Notes: generated from the sequence alone by a model not told the origin. Positions 1 through 9,158 are shown, counted from the stretch's first letter. The stretch: 64,000 nucleotides of DNA from an uncultured Christensenellaceae bacterium (GCA_944380285.1 CALWGZ010000002.1:62001-126000); one strand, 5' to 3'. Made by a program: numbers and translations.

Positions 1-134
1 TATGTCGCGAACATCCCGCCGCAATCGACGATGAGGATGTTGTCGCCGTACTCGATCGCGGTCATGTTCTTGCCTATCTCCCCCACTCCGCCCAAAAAGA
101 CGACTTTGAGCTGTTTGTTGTTTCTTCTTGACAT
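1..134 (-). CDS. rnj: Ribonuclease J, N-terminal fragment (gene continues off the left edge)
   Basis: Only the first 44 codons lie in the window. They begin MSRRNNKQLKVVFLGGVGEI and continue with a KNMTAIEYGDNILIVDCG-type stretch, the characteristic first beta strands of the metallo-beta-lactamase fold of RNase J, the 5'-3' exo/endoribonuclease that matures and decays RNA in many Bacillota. The metal-binding HxHxDH motif would lie beyond the edge. The ATG at 134 is preceded by GGAGG at good spacing and by a consensus promoter at 173-201. A general metallo-beta-lactamase protein cannot be excluded from this fragment alone, but the N-terminus is very RNase J-like. Confidence 0.85.
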   Translation of the reverse strand, partial: MSRRNNKQLKVVFLGGVGEIGKNMTAIEYGDNILIVDCGGMFAT

Positions 135-172
135 TTGTCCTCCGCTTGCGCGCATATACTTATTCAAGATAT

Positions 173-201
173 ATTATATATATTATTACCGCGGATGTCA
201 A
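173..201 (-). promoter_or_regulatory. Vegetative promoter of RNase J gene
   Basis: On the minus strand TTGACA (201-196), a 17-base spacer and TATAAT (178-173) form a perfect consensus sigma-A-type promoter about 40 bases upstream of the RNase J start codon. Confidence 0.8.
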
Positions 202-280
202 TTTTTTTATCCTTTTGCAAGGCAAGCCGCATGCGCCGCGGCAAAGATGAACGGCAGCAACAAAAACGGCGCGAAGCCGC

Positions 281-318
281 AAACGAAAAGCGAGAGCAAA
301 TGCCCTCGCTTTTCGTTT
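281..318 (-). terminator. Hairpin in the 135-490 intergenic region, probable terminator of the nucleotidyltransferase gene
   Basis: A perfect 14-bp stem (AAACGAAAAGCGAG at 281-294, complement at 305-318) with a 10-base loop. The A- and T-rich ends lie inside the stem, so it could work in either direction. The gene ending at 491 on the minus strand is the obvious client. The rest of 135-490 holds the RNase J promoter and nothing else I can support. Confidence 0.6.
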
Positions 319-490
319 GTTTCTCTACCGATAATTATATGTTCCCTGAGGTAGGTATCGCATCAGCCTGATCGAAAAATGTCTTGCTTGTCTTCCTTAT
401 GTGTATACCTTCTTTGATGCGTTATCTGTAATTTTTCATTCTCTCCATGTTCGGCGTGTCAAACCCCTGGGCAAAAAACAATTTCTCATT

Positions 491-1174
491 TTATGAGAGC
501 GACGCCGCGCTCGCTTGAGCCAACGATTGCGGAGTGCCGACGTCGCACCATCTGCAATCGGTCAAATAGGCGCCCATCTTGCCCAAAAGGCGCGGAAAAA
601 GGTCTTTGGCAAAGTCATACTTTTGCCCCGGCGGAATGAGCGACAGCACGGACGGATCGAGACAATAGATCCCCATGCTGACAAGTCCGCTCTCCTTGAC
701 GCCGCTCTTTTCGGTCAAGGTGACGACCTTGCCGCCGCTCACCTTCACCGCGCCCAATTGAGAGACGTCGTCCGCCTTTGCGACGGCGATCGTCACGGGC
801 AAGCCTCCGCGGATATGACGTTCGCACAGCGCCGAAAAGTCCATATCGGTGAACGCGTCCGCGCTCGCGACGACAAACGGCTCGTCCAAGAACTCCTCCG
901 CCGCCTTGACCGCCCCGGCGGTGCCGAGAGGCGCGCTCTCGACAAAATAGCGCATGCGCGCGCCGAACGCCGCTCCGTCGCCGAAATAGCCCTCGACAGC
1001 CTCGGGCAGATAGCACAACGCGACCGCGATGTCCGTTATCTTTGCCGCGACAAGCCCCTCGACGACATATTGCATCACCGGCTTGCCGTGCACTTCGATC
1101 ATCGGCTTGGGGACGACGTCCGTCAACGGGCGCAGCCTGCTCCCCCTGCCGCCTGCGAGAATTACCGCTTTCAC
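491..1174 (-). CDS. Sugar-phosphate nucleotidyltransferase (NDP-sugar pyrophosphorylase family)
   Basis: A 227-residue protein starting MKAVILAGGRGSRLRPLT, the glycine-rich nucleotide-binding signature of the GT-A-like nucleotidyltransferases that join a sugar-1-phosphate to NTP. KPM at about 23-25 and a single aspartate in the SADAF segment near residue 105 fit the metal and sugar sites. There is no left-handed beta-helix, so it resembles the short mannose-1-phosphate guanylyltransferase/HddC group rather than GlmU or GlmM partners. The substrate cannot be read from sequence. The start is GTG; I see no Shine-Dalgarno sequence in front of it, but the motif must be N-terminal so no later start is acceptable. 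It is single and divergent from serC. Confidence 0.85.
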   Translation of the reverse strand: MKAVILAGGRGSRLRPLTDVVPKPMIEVHGKPVMQYVVEGLVAAKITDIAVALCYLPEAVEGYFGDGAAFGARMRYFVESAPLGTAGAVKAAEEFLDEPFVVASADAFTDMDFSALCERHIRGGLPVTIAVAKADDVSQLGAVKVSGGKVVTLTEKSGVKESGLVSMGIYCLDPSVLSLIPPGQKYDFAKDLFPRLLGKMGAYLTDCRWCDVGTPQSLAQASAASLS

Positions 1175-1229
1175 AATTTACAATTTATTGCGCCGTTCGT
1201 TAAAATATTCGCAATCGCGCGCCAAAGGG

Positions 1230-1258
1230 TTGCCTTTTGCGCGCGCGTGAGTTATAAT
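1230..1258 (+). promoter_or_regulatory. Promoter of the serC-serA operon
   Basis: TTGCCT at 1230-1235, 17-base spacer, TATAAT at 1253-1258, thirty bases before the serC start codon. No T-box or riboswitch is recognisable between promoter and start. Confidence 0.75.
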
Positions 1259-1287
1259 GTTGATACACTTTTATTTAGGAGTACATT

Positions 1288-2364
1288 ATGAGAGTTTACA
1301 ACTTTTCCGCAGGCCCGTCGATGCTTCCTCTCGAAGTGTTGCAACAGGCTCAGGCAGACTTTGTCGACTACGAAGGCTGCGGCATGAGCGTGACCGAGAT
1401 GAGCCACCGCTCCAAATGGTATGACGCGATCCACCAAGAGTGCCTCGCCCTCTTGCGCGAATTGATGAACGTCCCCGACAACTACAAGATCTTGCTCGTT
1501 CAGGGCGGCGCTTCGCAGCAATTCGATGCGATCCCCCTCAACTTGCTGACCGGATCGGGCAAAGCCGACTATGTCGTCACCGGCAACTTCGCCAAAAAGG
1601 CGTACAAAGCCGCGCTGCAATACGGCGACATCCATCTCGCCGCGTCGTCCGAGGACAAGGCATACTCCTACATTCCCAAAGAACTCGACCTGCGCGACGG
1701 CGTAGACTACCTCTACATCACCCAAAACAACACCATCTTCGGCACGCGCTACGCCACCCTCCCCACACCCAAGAGCGGCGTGTTGGTCGCGGACGTGTCG
1801 TCCAACATCCTCTCCGAGGTCATGGACGTCTCCAAGTACGGCGTGCTGTATGCCGGCGCGCAAAAGAACGTCGCCCCCGCAGGCGTGACCATCGTCATCG
1901 TCCGCGAGGACTTGATCGGCGACGGTATGAAGGGCTGCCCCACCATGCTCAAATGGAAGACCCAAGCGGACGCGGACAGCCTCTACAACACTCCGCCCTG
2001 CTTCTCCATCTATATGGCGATGCTCAATCTGCGCCACCTCAAAAAGTTGGGCGGCGTCGCCGAGATGCAAAAGATCAACGAGTATAAGGCGGGCTTGCTG
2101 TACGACTTCATCGACAACAGCAAATTGTACAAGAACTACGTCGTCCGCGAAGACCGCTCGTTCATGAACGTCCCCTTCGTCACCGGCGACAAGGACCTCG
2201 ACGCTCAATTCGTCAAAGAGGCGGAAGCTGGCGGGCTCGTCTCCATCAAAGGTCACAAGCTGGTCGGCGGCATGAGAGCGTCCATCTACAACGCGATGCC
2301 CGTCGAAGGCGTCAAGAAACTCATCGAGTTCATGAAAAAGTTCGAGCTCGAACACTCCAATTGA
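1288..2364 (+). CDS. serC: Phosphoserine aminotransferase
   Basis: 358-residue fold-type I PLP enzyme that makes 3-phosphoserine from 3-phosphohydroxypyruvate and glutamate, the second step of serine synthesis. It starts MRVYNFSAGPSMLPLEVLQQ, the classic SerC N-terminus. GGASQQFDAIPLNLL near residue 75 binds the cofactor phosphate, and the AGAQKNVAPAG segment near 190 carries the Schiff-base lysine. Length is normal for the family. ATG at 1288 has AGGAG seven bases upstream. It is the first gene of a two-gene operon with serA; the serA Shine-Dalgarno overlaps the serC stop. No phosphoserine phosphatase is in the window. Confidence 0.97.
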   Translation: MRVYNFSAGPSMLPLEVLQQAQADFVDYEGCGMSVTEMSHRSKWYDAIHQECLALLRELMNVPDNYKILLVQGGASQQFDAIPLNLLTGSGKADYVVTGNFAKKAYKAALQYGDIHLAASSEDKAYSYIPKELDLRDGVDYLYITQNNTIFGTRYATLPTPKSGVLVADVSSNILSEVMDVSKYGVLYAGAQKNVAPAGVTIVIVREDLIGDGMKGCPTMLKWKTQADADSLYNTPPCFSIYMAMLNLRHLKKLGGVAEMQKINEYKAGLLYDFIDNSKLYKNYVVREDRSFMNVPFVTGDKDLDAQFVKEAEAGGLVSIKGHKLVGGMRASIYNAMPVEGVKKLIEFMKKFELEHSN

Positions 2365-2372
2365 GGTGCATT

Positions 2373-3533
2373 ATGTACGAGATCCTCAAACTCAACGAGA
2401 TCAGCCCCAAAGTCACCGGCGTGCTCGGCACCGACGACTATGTCGTCTCCTCCGAGTGCTCCTCCCCCGACGCGATCATTTTGCGCAGCTTCAATATGCA
2501 CGACTATGAAGTCCCCGCTTCCGTCAAGGCGGTCGCGAGAGCCGGCGCAGGAGTCAACAACATCCCCATCGACAAGATGACCCAAAAGGGCATTTGCGTG
2601 TTCAACACCCCCGGCGCCAACGCCAACGCCGTCAAAGAATTGGTGCTGGGCTGCCTCATCCTCGGCGGCCGCAAGATCGTCCAAGGCATCAATTGGGTGC
2701 AATCGCTCAAAGGCGACGACGTCGACAAGCAGGTCGAAAAGGGCAAAAAGGCGTTCATCGGCTGCGAGATCGCCGGCAAGACGCTGGGCGTCATCGGACT
2801 TGGCGCGATCGGCAGACTCGTCGCCAACGCGGCGATAGAGCTTGGTATGCACGTCCTCGGCTATGACCCCTACCTCAGCGTGGACGGCGCACTGCTCCTC
2901 GACAAGCATGTCGAGCACATCACCGACGTCACCGAACTCTTCGCAAAGAGCGACTTCATCACCCTGCACGTCCCCGCGACGCCGCAGACCAAGAACATGG
3001 TCAACGCCGAAAGCATCGACTCGATGAAGACCGGCGTCGTCATCGTCAATTGCGCGAGAGGCGAGCTCGTCAACAACGCCGACATCGTCGAAGCGGTCAA
3101 GAACGGCAAGGTCGGCAGATACATCACCGACCTTCCCAAGCCCGAGTTGCTGGGCTACGACAACATCGTCACCCTTCCCCACCTCGGCGCGTCCACGCCC
3201 GAAGCGGAAGACAATTGCGCGGTGATGGCGGCAAAACAGCTCAAGGACTACCTCGAGAACGGCAACGTCGTCAACAGCGTCAACTACCCCGCGGCGAAGG
3301 CTCCGCGCACGACCGCGTGCCGCGTGACCATCTTGCACAAGAACGTCGCGAACATGATCGCCACCGCGACTTCGTTCATCTCCGAAGCCGGCATCAACAT
3401 CTCCAACCTCGTCTCCGCGTCGCGCGGCGAAGTGGGATATATGCTGCTGGACATCGACGCGAAGATCGACGAAGACACCGTCGCGCGCATGTGCGCCCAA
3501 GACGGCTTCTACAGCGTCAGAGTGTTCGATTGA
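2373..3533 (+). CDS. serA: D-3-phosphoglycerate dehydrogenase, short ACT-domain type
   Basis: 386 residues from the ATG at 2373, which has GAGGTG overlapping the serC stop; an upstream in-frame start at 2361 lacks a site. The enzyme oxidises 3-phosphoglycerate to 3-phosphohydroxypyruvate with NAD. An N-terminal catalytic domain with VARAGAGVNNIP is followed by a Rossmann motif GVIGLGAIGRLVANAA near 140, an NCARGELVNNADI segment near 225, and the catalytic histidine in LPHLGASTPEAEDN near 275. Residues about 315-386 form an ACT domain (NISNLVSASRGEVGYMLLDI), the site expected for serine feedback. A strong terminator follows directly. Confidence 0.96.
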   Translation: MYEILKLNEISPKVTGVLGTDDYVVSSECSSPDAIILRSFNMHDYEVPASVKAVARAGAGVNNIPIDKMTQKGICVFNTPGANANAVKELVLGCLILGGRKIVQGINWVQSLKGDDVDKQVEKGKKAFIGCEIAGKTLGVIGLGAIGRLVANAAIELGMHVLGYDPYLSVDGALLLDKHVEHITDVTELFAKSDFITLHVPATPQTKNMVNAESIDSMKTGVVIVNCARGELVNNADIVEAVKNGKVGRYITDLPKPELLGYDNIVTLPHLGASTPEAEDNCAVMAAKQLKDYLENGNVVNSVNYPAAKAPRTTACRVTILHKNVANMIATATSFISEAGINISNLVSASRGEVGYMLLDIDAKIDEDTVARMCAQDGFYSVRVFD

Positions 3534-3547
3534 CACATCGCACCTTT

Positions 3548-3580
3548 GCTCCCCCGTCCGCTCGACGGGGGAGCTTTTTT
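3548..3580 (+). terminator. Rho-independent terminator of serC-serA
   Basis: Perfect 11-bp GC-rich stem, 3548-3558 with 3564-3574, five-base loop, followed by six T. Confidence 0.95.
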
Positions 3581-3664
3581 GCGTATCAAATGGCGCCGAA
3601 CGCGCGGCATATCGTACATATTTTTCAACAATTGTCCGATAAAAAAAGCCGCCGAGATTTTGCC

Positions 3665-3693
3665 TTGACAGCATATTATGGATAATATATAAT
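3665..3693 (+). promoter_or_regulatory. Consensus promoter of the acyltransferase gene
   Basis: TTGACA at 3665-3670, 17-base spacer, TATAAT at 3688-3693: a perfect sigma-A-type match, leaving an untranslated leader of about 65 bases. Confidence 0.85.
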
Positions 3694-3763
3694 GAAAATA
3701 GCATAATTCGGCACTGACCGAAAATAATATTCTCGCGGCGACATAGCCGCGCATGAGGTGGAA

Positions 3764-4744
3764 ATGGCGATCACCAAGTACGACGAAACCTATGCGGAAC
3801 TCGAAAAAAAAGGCGAGTTCAACAAGGACGTCACTCCCTACAACTATGACCATACCATCAAGGTCGACGGCGACTATGTCTATATCAATCGCAAGCTGTC
3901 CTTCCGCATCCTCAGCGGCTGCATTCGCGGCTTGATGCTCGGGCTGGGGCCGCTCGTCAACTCGTTGCTGTTCGGCTGCAAGATCGTCGGACGCGAGAAC
4001 TTCGACGCGGTCAAGGACACCGGCTGCTTCTCGATCTCGAACCACGTCAACTATCTCGACAATTTGATGATGCGTCAGGCGATCGGTCTGCGCAAGCGTT
4101 ACTATCTGACCGTAGGCGATTTCAACAGCAAGTCGGGATTTGCCGGGCTTATGCTCCGTTCGGGGGGCGTGCTTCCGCTTCCTCCCGAAAATTGCCTTTC
4201 GGGCATGCGCAACCTCAACGTCGCGTTCAAAGAGTTGCTCGCCGACAAGCGCATCATCCACTTCTACCCCGAACAATCGATGTGGATGAACTTCCGCAAA
4301 CCGCGCCCGTTCAAAAAGGGCTCGTTCCACTATGCGGTCAAGTACGACGTGCCGGTCGTCCCGATGTTCTTCTGCTACTCCGAGCCGACAGGCATTCGCA
4401 AGCTCTTCAAGGCGTCCTACAAGGTGACCCTGTTCGTGATGCCGGCGCTGTATCCCGACAAGTCGCTGCCGCTCAAGGAGCGCGAAAACGACCTGCACCG
4501 CCGAGCAATGGAGATGTACATCCGCAAATACCGCGAATTTTACAAGGTCGACGATCCGCTCATCTATGACATCGATCCGTCGAATTACGCGACGATGCCC
4601 GTCGAGACAGAGCTTGCCTGCAAGGTCAGCGCCGAGACTGTCGGGCTTGCGTTCGACCGAGAGAGAGGCGTTTACAACCCCAACGAAGCGCAGGAAGAGC
4701 CGCTCCTTCAAGCCGCCGCCGCAAAAGACGAAGATCGAACTTAG
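3764..4744 (+). CDS. PlsC-family 1-acyl-glycerol-3-phosphate acyltransferase-like protein
   Basis: 326 residues from the ATG at 3764, five bases after GAGG; a GTG two codons earlier sits on that ribosome site. The NHVNYLDN segment near residue 90 is the HX4D catalytic motif of glycerophosphate acyltransferases, and HFYPEQSMW near 165 corresponds to the FPEGTRS substrate motif, here with Gln for Gly. A hydrophobic stretch near residues 50-70 would attach it to the membrane. The family transfers acyl chains to lysophosphatidate or related lipids. It is about 80 residues longer than a typical PlsC, with N- and C-terminal extensions I cannot assign, so the acceptor is uncertain. Single gene with its own promoter and terminator. 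Confidence 0.85.
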   Translation: MAITKYDETYAELEKKGEFNKDVTPYNYDHTIKVDGDYVYINRKLSFRILSGCIRGLMLGLGPLVNSLLFGCKIVGRENFDAVKDTGCFSISNHVNYLDNLMMRQAIGLRKRYYLTVGDFNSKSGFAGLMLRSGGVLPLPPENCLSGMRNLNVAFKELLADKRIIHFYPEQSMWMNFRKPRPFKKGSFHYAVKYDVPVVPMFFCYSEPTGIRKLFKASYKVTLFVMPALYPDKSLPLKERENDLHRRAMEMYIRKYREFYKVDDPLIYDIDPSNYATMPVETELACKVSAETVGLAFDRERGVYNPNEAQEEPLLQAAAAKDEDRT

Positions 4745-4751
4745 CAAAAAG

Positions 4752-4791
4752 CAAAAAAAAAGACCGCCGCGATCTGCGGCGGTCTTTTTTT
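4752..4791. terminator. Bidirectional terminator between acyltransferase and MMPL genes
   Basis: Ten-bp perfect stem AGACCGCCGC (4761-4770) with GCGGCGGTCT (4776-4785). Nine A precede and seven T follow, so it can end transcripts of both convergent genes. Confidence 0.92.
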
Positions 4792-4799
4792 GACCTGTT

Positions 4800-7193
4800 T
4801 CAAACCTGTTGAGCGTTGATCTCTTCCTTACCCTCGTCGGGATCGGTCTCCTTTCGGAAGAGCTTGCGCTGCCGCTTGCGTATGCGCGCGCCTTTGAGCT
4901 TTTGATTGCCCGTGAACATGATCAGCAGCGCCGGCAGCAACACGAGCACCAATATGCCGCTGATGATCGCGCCGCGCGCGATGAGCATCGTGATCTCGGA
5001 CACGATGCGGTTGCTGGTGATCAGCGACACCGACAGACAGCACCCGGCAAGGATCGCGACGGACGTCAAGATCGACACACCGCTCTCGGTCAAGCCCTTG
5101 TACGCCGCCTGTCTCGCCGGCAACGCGCCGAGATAGTTCTTGTACTTGACGGTGAACAAGATCGCATAGTCGACCGTCGCGCCGAGCTGTATCGAACTCA
5201 GTATGATGTACGCCATGAAGTTGATCTGCTGCCCGACGATGTAACACAAAGTCAGGTTGAGGAAGATGCCGAACTCGATGACCGCAATGATGATCGCCGA
5301 CATCTTGAACGAGCGCAGCGTGAACAACAGCACGACCAAGATGATCAATACGGACACGATCGTCACGATGTTGAAGTCGGTGGGAGTGATCTCTTTGAGA
5401 TCCTCGACCGCCTGCGACATGCCCGTCAAATAGTAGTCTTCGCCGAAATAGTCGCCGAGTATCGCGTGTATGTCCGCAAGCGCCGCCTCCGCCTCGACAG
5501 ACTCCGCCTCGCAGTCGATCATGATCGTGTACATCGTATAGCCGTTGTTGACAAAGCCGCCGATCATGTTCTTCGCAGTGTCGAGCATGCCCTTCATCTC
5601 TTCGATGTCGATGCCCAGGACAGGTCCCAAATCCTCCGCCGTTTGCAAGAGATCTTCGATCTTCTTGGCAAACTCGGAATCGGGATCGTTGAGGTCGATC
5701 GCCATATCTATGATGCCCGTGCCGTCCTCGGGGATCATCGTGAACAAGCCCATCATAGCCGTGACGTCGTGATCCATGCCCTTGACGTCCTCGATGAACG
5801 CGTATTGCCTGTCATAATCGTTCACGCCGTCGCCGTCCGTGTCCGTCGGCACGATGACGATGATCGAGTTGCTCATTGAGTCGACGACCTGCTCCACCTG
5901 CGTGGGGTTGGGGTTTTCGTCGGTAAACTTGATGTAGGACAGCTCCACCTTGCCCTGCAACACCGCGACCGGGATCAGCAAGATGAGCGCGATCACGACG
6001 AGCGTCTTGCGATAGGTGACCGCAAAGCCGCTGGTCGTCTTGAATTTGGGGACGAGGATGCGGTGCTTTGTCTTCTCTCTCGCCTTGTCGAACAACAGCA
6101 TGAGGCTGGGCTGCAAGAAGATGACCGTCAGCAAACTGAGCGCGACGCCCTTTGCAAGCACGAGCCCGAGGTCGGCGCCGATCTCGAACTTCATGAAGAA
6201 CAGCGCGAGGAAGCCGCCCACCGTCGTCAGCGCCGACGCGGCGATCGTCGAGAAGGTCTTGGGGATCGCCTTTTGCATCGCAAGACGGTTGTCGAGCGTC
6301 GACTGCTTTTCGAGTTCGTATTGGTGCATCAGGAAGATCGCATAGTCCATCGACAGCGCAAGCTGCAAGATCGACGACGCTGCGAACGTGATGACGCTGA
6401 CGCTGGGCAAGATGATGTTGGTGCCCATATTGACCAAGATGGACACGCCGAGCGTCAACATGAAGATGATCGGCTCCATCAACGATGTCGTCGTCAAAAG
6501 CAATATGATGAACATCACCAAGATGCCGACGACGAGATATTTGGGGATCTCGCCGATCGTGCTTTGGAACACGTCGCGCGTGATCTGGCTGCTGCCGCCG
6601 AGCGCGACGTCGTAGCCCGCATCCGTGACGGTCTTCTCGATGTGGTCCAAAAGGTCCATAGCCTCGTCGGACGAGCTGGGCGCGGACAGCTGCAACATGA
6701 TCAAATAGGTCTGATCGTCGGGGTGGAACATGCGCTCGATCTCGGGATTTTCCGCCATGCTTTGGGCGATCTCCATCAACTTTTCGAAAGTGAGACCATA
6801 GTCCTTGATAAGCCCGTCGATCATCGAGCCCATTCCGCCGTCGTCGACGCTCGCCATATCCTTGATCATGCCGTACCAAATGACGCCGCCCGGCTTGATC
6901 ACCGGGTCGTCGCCCACCGAATACTTTGCCGCGAGGTCCGATGTGTATTGCTGCATCCACTCATAGGTCAACCCCTCTCCTCTGATGCCTATGATCGCGT
7001 CGCCCTGCATATTGAAGTTTTCCTGCATGAAATCAAGCCCTTCGGTCATCTCCATGCCGTCGGGCAGATAGGACAAAATGTCCGAATTGACGTTGACATA
7101 GAACATCGCGAAAGTACACGCGATGGTCGCCAGCAGGATGAGCCCCAAGATGATGAGTCGATATTTGACTATGAACGCCGCAAACTTTTTCAT
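4800..7193 (-). CDS. MMPL/RND-superfamily membrane transporter
   Basis: 797 residues. A membrane helix (about 10-32) is followed by a large external loop, a block of five helices (about 210-370), a second single helix, a second external loop and a final five-helix block (about 620-770). This duplicated 1+5 plan is that of the RND superfamily, MMPL/YdfJ branch, which exports lipids or hydrophobic compounds. The helix beginning FAASSILQLALSMDYAIFLM near residue 270 and its counterpart IQLGATVDYAILFTVKY near 680 carry the Asp-Tyr pair of the proton-relay region. Substrate unknown; no accessory genes adjoin. The ATG has no Shine-Dalgarno and an in-frame TGA two codons upstream, with a -10 box six bases away (see promoter and finding). 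Confidence 0.92.
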   Translation of the reverse strand: MKKFAAFIVKYRLIILGLILLATIACTFAMFYVNVNSDILSYLPDGMEMTEGLDFMQENFNMQGDAIIGIRGEGLTYEWMQQYTSDLAAKYSVGDDPVIKPGGVIWYGMIKDMASVDDGGMGSMIDGLIKDYGLTFEKLMEIAQSMAENPEIERMFHPDDQTYLIMLQLSAPSSSDEAMDLLDHIEKTVTDAGYDVALGGSSQITRDVFQSTIGEIPKYLVVGILVMFIILLLTTTSLMEPIIFMLTLGVSILVNMGTNIILPSVSVITFAASSILQLALSMDYAIFLMHQYELEKQSTLDNRLAMQKAIPKTFSTIAASALTTVGGFLALFFMKFEIGADLGLVLAKGVALSLLTVIFLQPSLMLLFDKAREKTKHRILVPKFKTTSGFAVTYRKTLVVIALILLIPVAVLQGKVELSYIKFTDENPNPTQVEQVVDSMSNSIIVIVPTDTDGDGVNDYDRQYAFIEDVKGMDHDVTAMMGLFTMIPEDGTGIIDMAIDLNDPDSEFAKKIEDLLQTAEDLGPVLGIDIEEMKGMLDTAKNMIGGFVNNGYTMYTIMIDCEAESVEAEAALADIHAILGDYFGEDYYLTGMSQAVEDLKEITPTDFNIVTIVSVLIILVVLLFTLRSFKMSAIIIAVIEFGIFLNLTLCYIVGQQINFMAYIILSSIQLGATVDYAILFTVKYKNYLGALPARQAAYKGLTESGVSILTSVAILAGCCLSVSLITSNRIVSEITMLIARGAIISGILVLVLLPALLIMFTGNQKLKGARIRKRQRKLFRKETDPDEGKEEINAQQV

Positions 7194-7199
7194 ACTTCA

Positions 7200-7228
7200 A
7201 ATATATAACACTTTTCGCCTTTTGTAAA
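7200..7228 (-). promoter_or_regulatory. Promoter giving a probably leaderless MMPL transcript
   Basis: Minus strand: TTTACA (7228-7223), 17-base spacer, TATATT (7205-7200), then only six bases before ATG at 7193. The predicted start of transcription falls on or next to the A of the start codon. Confidence 0.65.
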
Positions 7229-7334
7229 TGGCGGCGGCGGCGTAAAACAAATCTTTTACAAACAATTTACATGACGCGCGCAGACGCGTGCGAAACGCCG
7301 AGACGGCGAGACGGCGCGCCTCGTCCCGGGCGGC

Positions 7335-7362
7335 AAAAAAGCGGGAGGCGTGCGCCTCCCGC
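7335..7362 (-). terminator. Terminator of pckG
   Basis: Nine-bp stem GCGGGAGGC (7341-7349) with GCCTCCCGC (7354-7362); on the minus strand six T follow (7340-7335). Confidence 0.92.
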
Positions 7363-7379
7363 TTGTCTGTCTTATCGCG

Positions 7380-9158
7380 TCAAGCGAGCTTGGACTCGAG
7401 CTCTTCGACCTGCTTCGCCAATTCCTTGGGGAGCTTGTCGCCGAACTTGGCATAGAATTCTTTGATGCCCTTGACCTCTTCGCGCCAATTGTCCTTGTCG
7501 ATCTGCAACAGACCCTTGACGGTGTCGACGGTGATGTCGTCGAGCCCTTCGATGTTGATGTCCTCAGCCTTGGGGACGAGACCGATCGGAGTCTCGACCG
7601 CGTCGACGGTGCTCTCGATGCGCTTGAGCATCCAGTCGAGCACTCTCATGTTGTCGCCGAAGCCCGGCCAGATGAAGTGACCCTCATCGTCCGTCCTGAA
7701 CCAGTTGACGTTGAAGAACTTGGGCTGTTTGTCCGCATCGACCGAAGCGCCCATGTCGAGCCAATGCTGCCAATAGTCGCCCATGTTGTAGCCGCAGAAC
7801 GGGAGCATGGCCATCGGGTCTCTTCTGACGACGCCGGTCTTGCCGGCAGCCGCCGCGGTGGTCTCGGAAGCCATGATCGAGCCGACGAACACGCCGTTGT
7901 CCCAATCCTTAGCCTGATAGACGAGCGGAGCTGTCTTCGCCCTTCTGCCGCCGAAGATGAACGCGCTGATGGGCACGCCGTTGCCGTTCTCGAACTCGGG
8001 GCTGATGCAGGGGCAGTTGATCGCCGGCGCGGTGAAGCGGCTGTTCGGGTGAGCGCCCTTCTCGGTCGAAGTCTTGCCGTTCCAGGGATTGCCCTTCCAG
8101 TCGATCGCGTTCTCGGGCGGATTCTTGTCAAGACCTTCCCACCAAACGGTGTTGTTCTCGAGGTTGTGGCAGACGTTGGTGAAGATGGTGTTCTTCTTGG
8201 TCGCCGCAAGCGCGTTGGGGTTGGACTTGGCGTTGGTGCCGGGAGCGACGCCGAAGAAGCCGTTCTCGGGGTTGATCGCATACAGTCTGCCGTCGGGGCC
8301 CTTTCTGATCCAAGCGATGTCGTCGCCTACGGTGTAGACCTTGTAGCCGTTCTTGCGATAGCCTTCCGGAGGAATGAGCATCGCGAGGTTGGTCTTGCCG
8401 CAAGCGGACGGGAACGCCGCCGCCATGTAGACGGTCTCCTTGTTGGGCTTCTCGATGCCGAGGATGAGCATGTGCTCAGCCATCCAGTTCTCGTTCTTGC
8501 CCTGATAGGAAGCTATGCGCAGAGCGAAGCACTTTTTGCCCAAAAGCACGTTGCCGCCGTATGCGCTGTTGACAGAGATGATCGCGTTGTCCTCGGGGAA
8601 TTGGCAAATGTATCTCTTCTCGGGATCGACGTCGCACTTGGCGTGGGTGCCGCGGACGAAGTCGTTGCTGTCGCCGAGAGCGTCGAGCACGTTCTTGCCG
8701 ACGCGGGTCATGATCCTCATGTTGAGGACGACATAGATGCTGTCGGTGATCTCAATGCCGATCTTGGACAGTCTGCCGCCGACCGGACCCATCGAGAACG
8801 GGATGACGTACATCGTCCTGCCCTCGTACGCGCCGTCGAGGATGCCGTACAGCGTCTCATACGCCTTGGACGGTTCCCACCAATTGTTGGTCGGGCCGCA
8901 GTCCTCTTCCTTGCGGGAGCAGATGAAAGTCCTGTTCTCTACGCGGGCGACGTCGTTCTCCTTGGTGCGGTGGAGAAGGCAGCCGGGAAGCAGATCCTCG
9001 TTGAGCTTGATCATCTCGCCGGTCGAGATAGCCTCGGCGGTCAGCTTGTCGTACAGTTCCTGCGAACCGTCGATCCAAACGACGTTGTCGGGACGGCAGC
9101 GTCTGCGAGTCTGCTCCACGAAGTCGAGCACTTGCTTGTTGGAAGTCAACTCTTTCAT
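7380..9158 (-). CDS. pckG: Phosphoenolpyruvate carboxykinase (GTP)
   Basis: 592 residues, the normal length for the GTP-dependent family, which interconverts oxaloacetate plus GTP with phosphoenolpyruvate, CO2 and GDP. The P-loop FPSACGKTNLAM at 249-260 contains the hyperreactive cysteine of the GTP enzyme (Cys253). RKEEDCGPTNNWWEP near 82-96 and FSMGPVGGRLSKIGIEITDS at 121-140 form the substrate site. AAGGAG stands before the ATG. It is a single gene with its own promoter and terminator. In a fermenting anaerobe it could run in either direction; sequence alone does not tell. Confidence 0.97.
   Translation of the reverse strand: MKELTSNKQVLDFVEQTRRRCRPDNVVWIDGSQELYDKLTAEAISTGEMIKLNEDLLPGCLLHRTKENDVARVENRTFICSRKEEDCGPTNNWWEPSKAYETLYGILDGAYEGRTMYVIPFSMGPVGGRLSKIGIEITDSIYVVLNMRIMTRVGKNVLDALGDSNDFVRGTHAKCDVDPEKRYICQFPEDNAIISVNSAYGGNVLLGKKCFALRIASYQGKNENWMAEHMLILGIEKPNKETVYMAAAFPSACGKTNLAMLIPPEGYRKNGYKVYTVGDDIAWIRKGPDGRLYAINPENGFFGVAPGTNAKSNPNALAATKKNTIFTNVCHNLENNTVWWEGLDKNPPENAIDWKGNPWNGKTSTEKGAHPNSRFTAPAINCPCISPEFENGNGVPISAFIFGGRRAKTAPLVYQAKDWDNGVFVGSIMASETTAAAAGKTGVVRRDPMAMLPFCGYNMGDYWQHWLDMGASVDADKQPKFFNVNWFRTDDEGHFIWPGFGDNMRVLDWMLKRIESTVDAVETPIGLVPKAEDINIEGLDDITVDTVKGLLQIDKDNWREEVKGIKEFYAKFGDKLPKELAKQVEELESKLA

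Noticed and set aside
31..371. Short plus-strand reading frames at the left edge
   Set aside because: They run antisense to RNase J and through its promoter and a hairpin terminator.
1259..1287. T-box or amino-acid riboswitch before serC (and likewise before thrC)
   Set aside because: The leaders are too short and contain no specifier or antiterminator structure.
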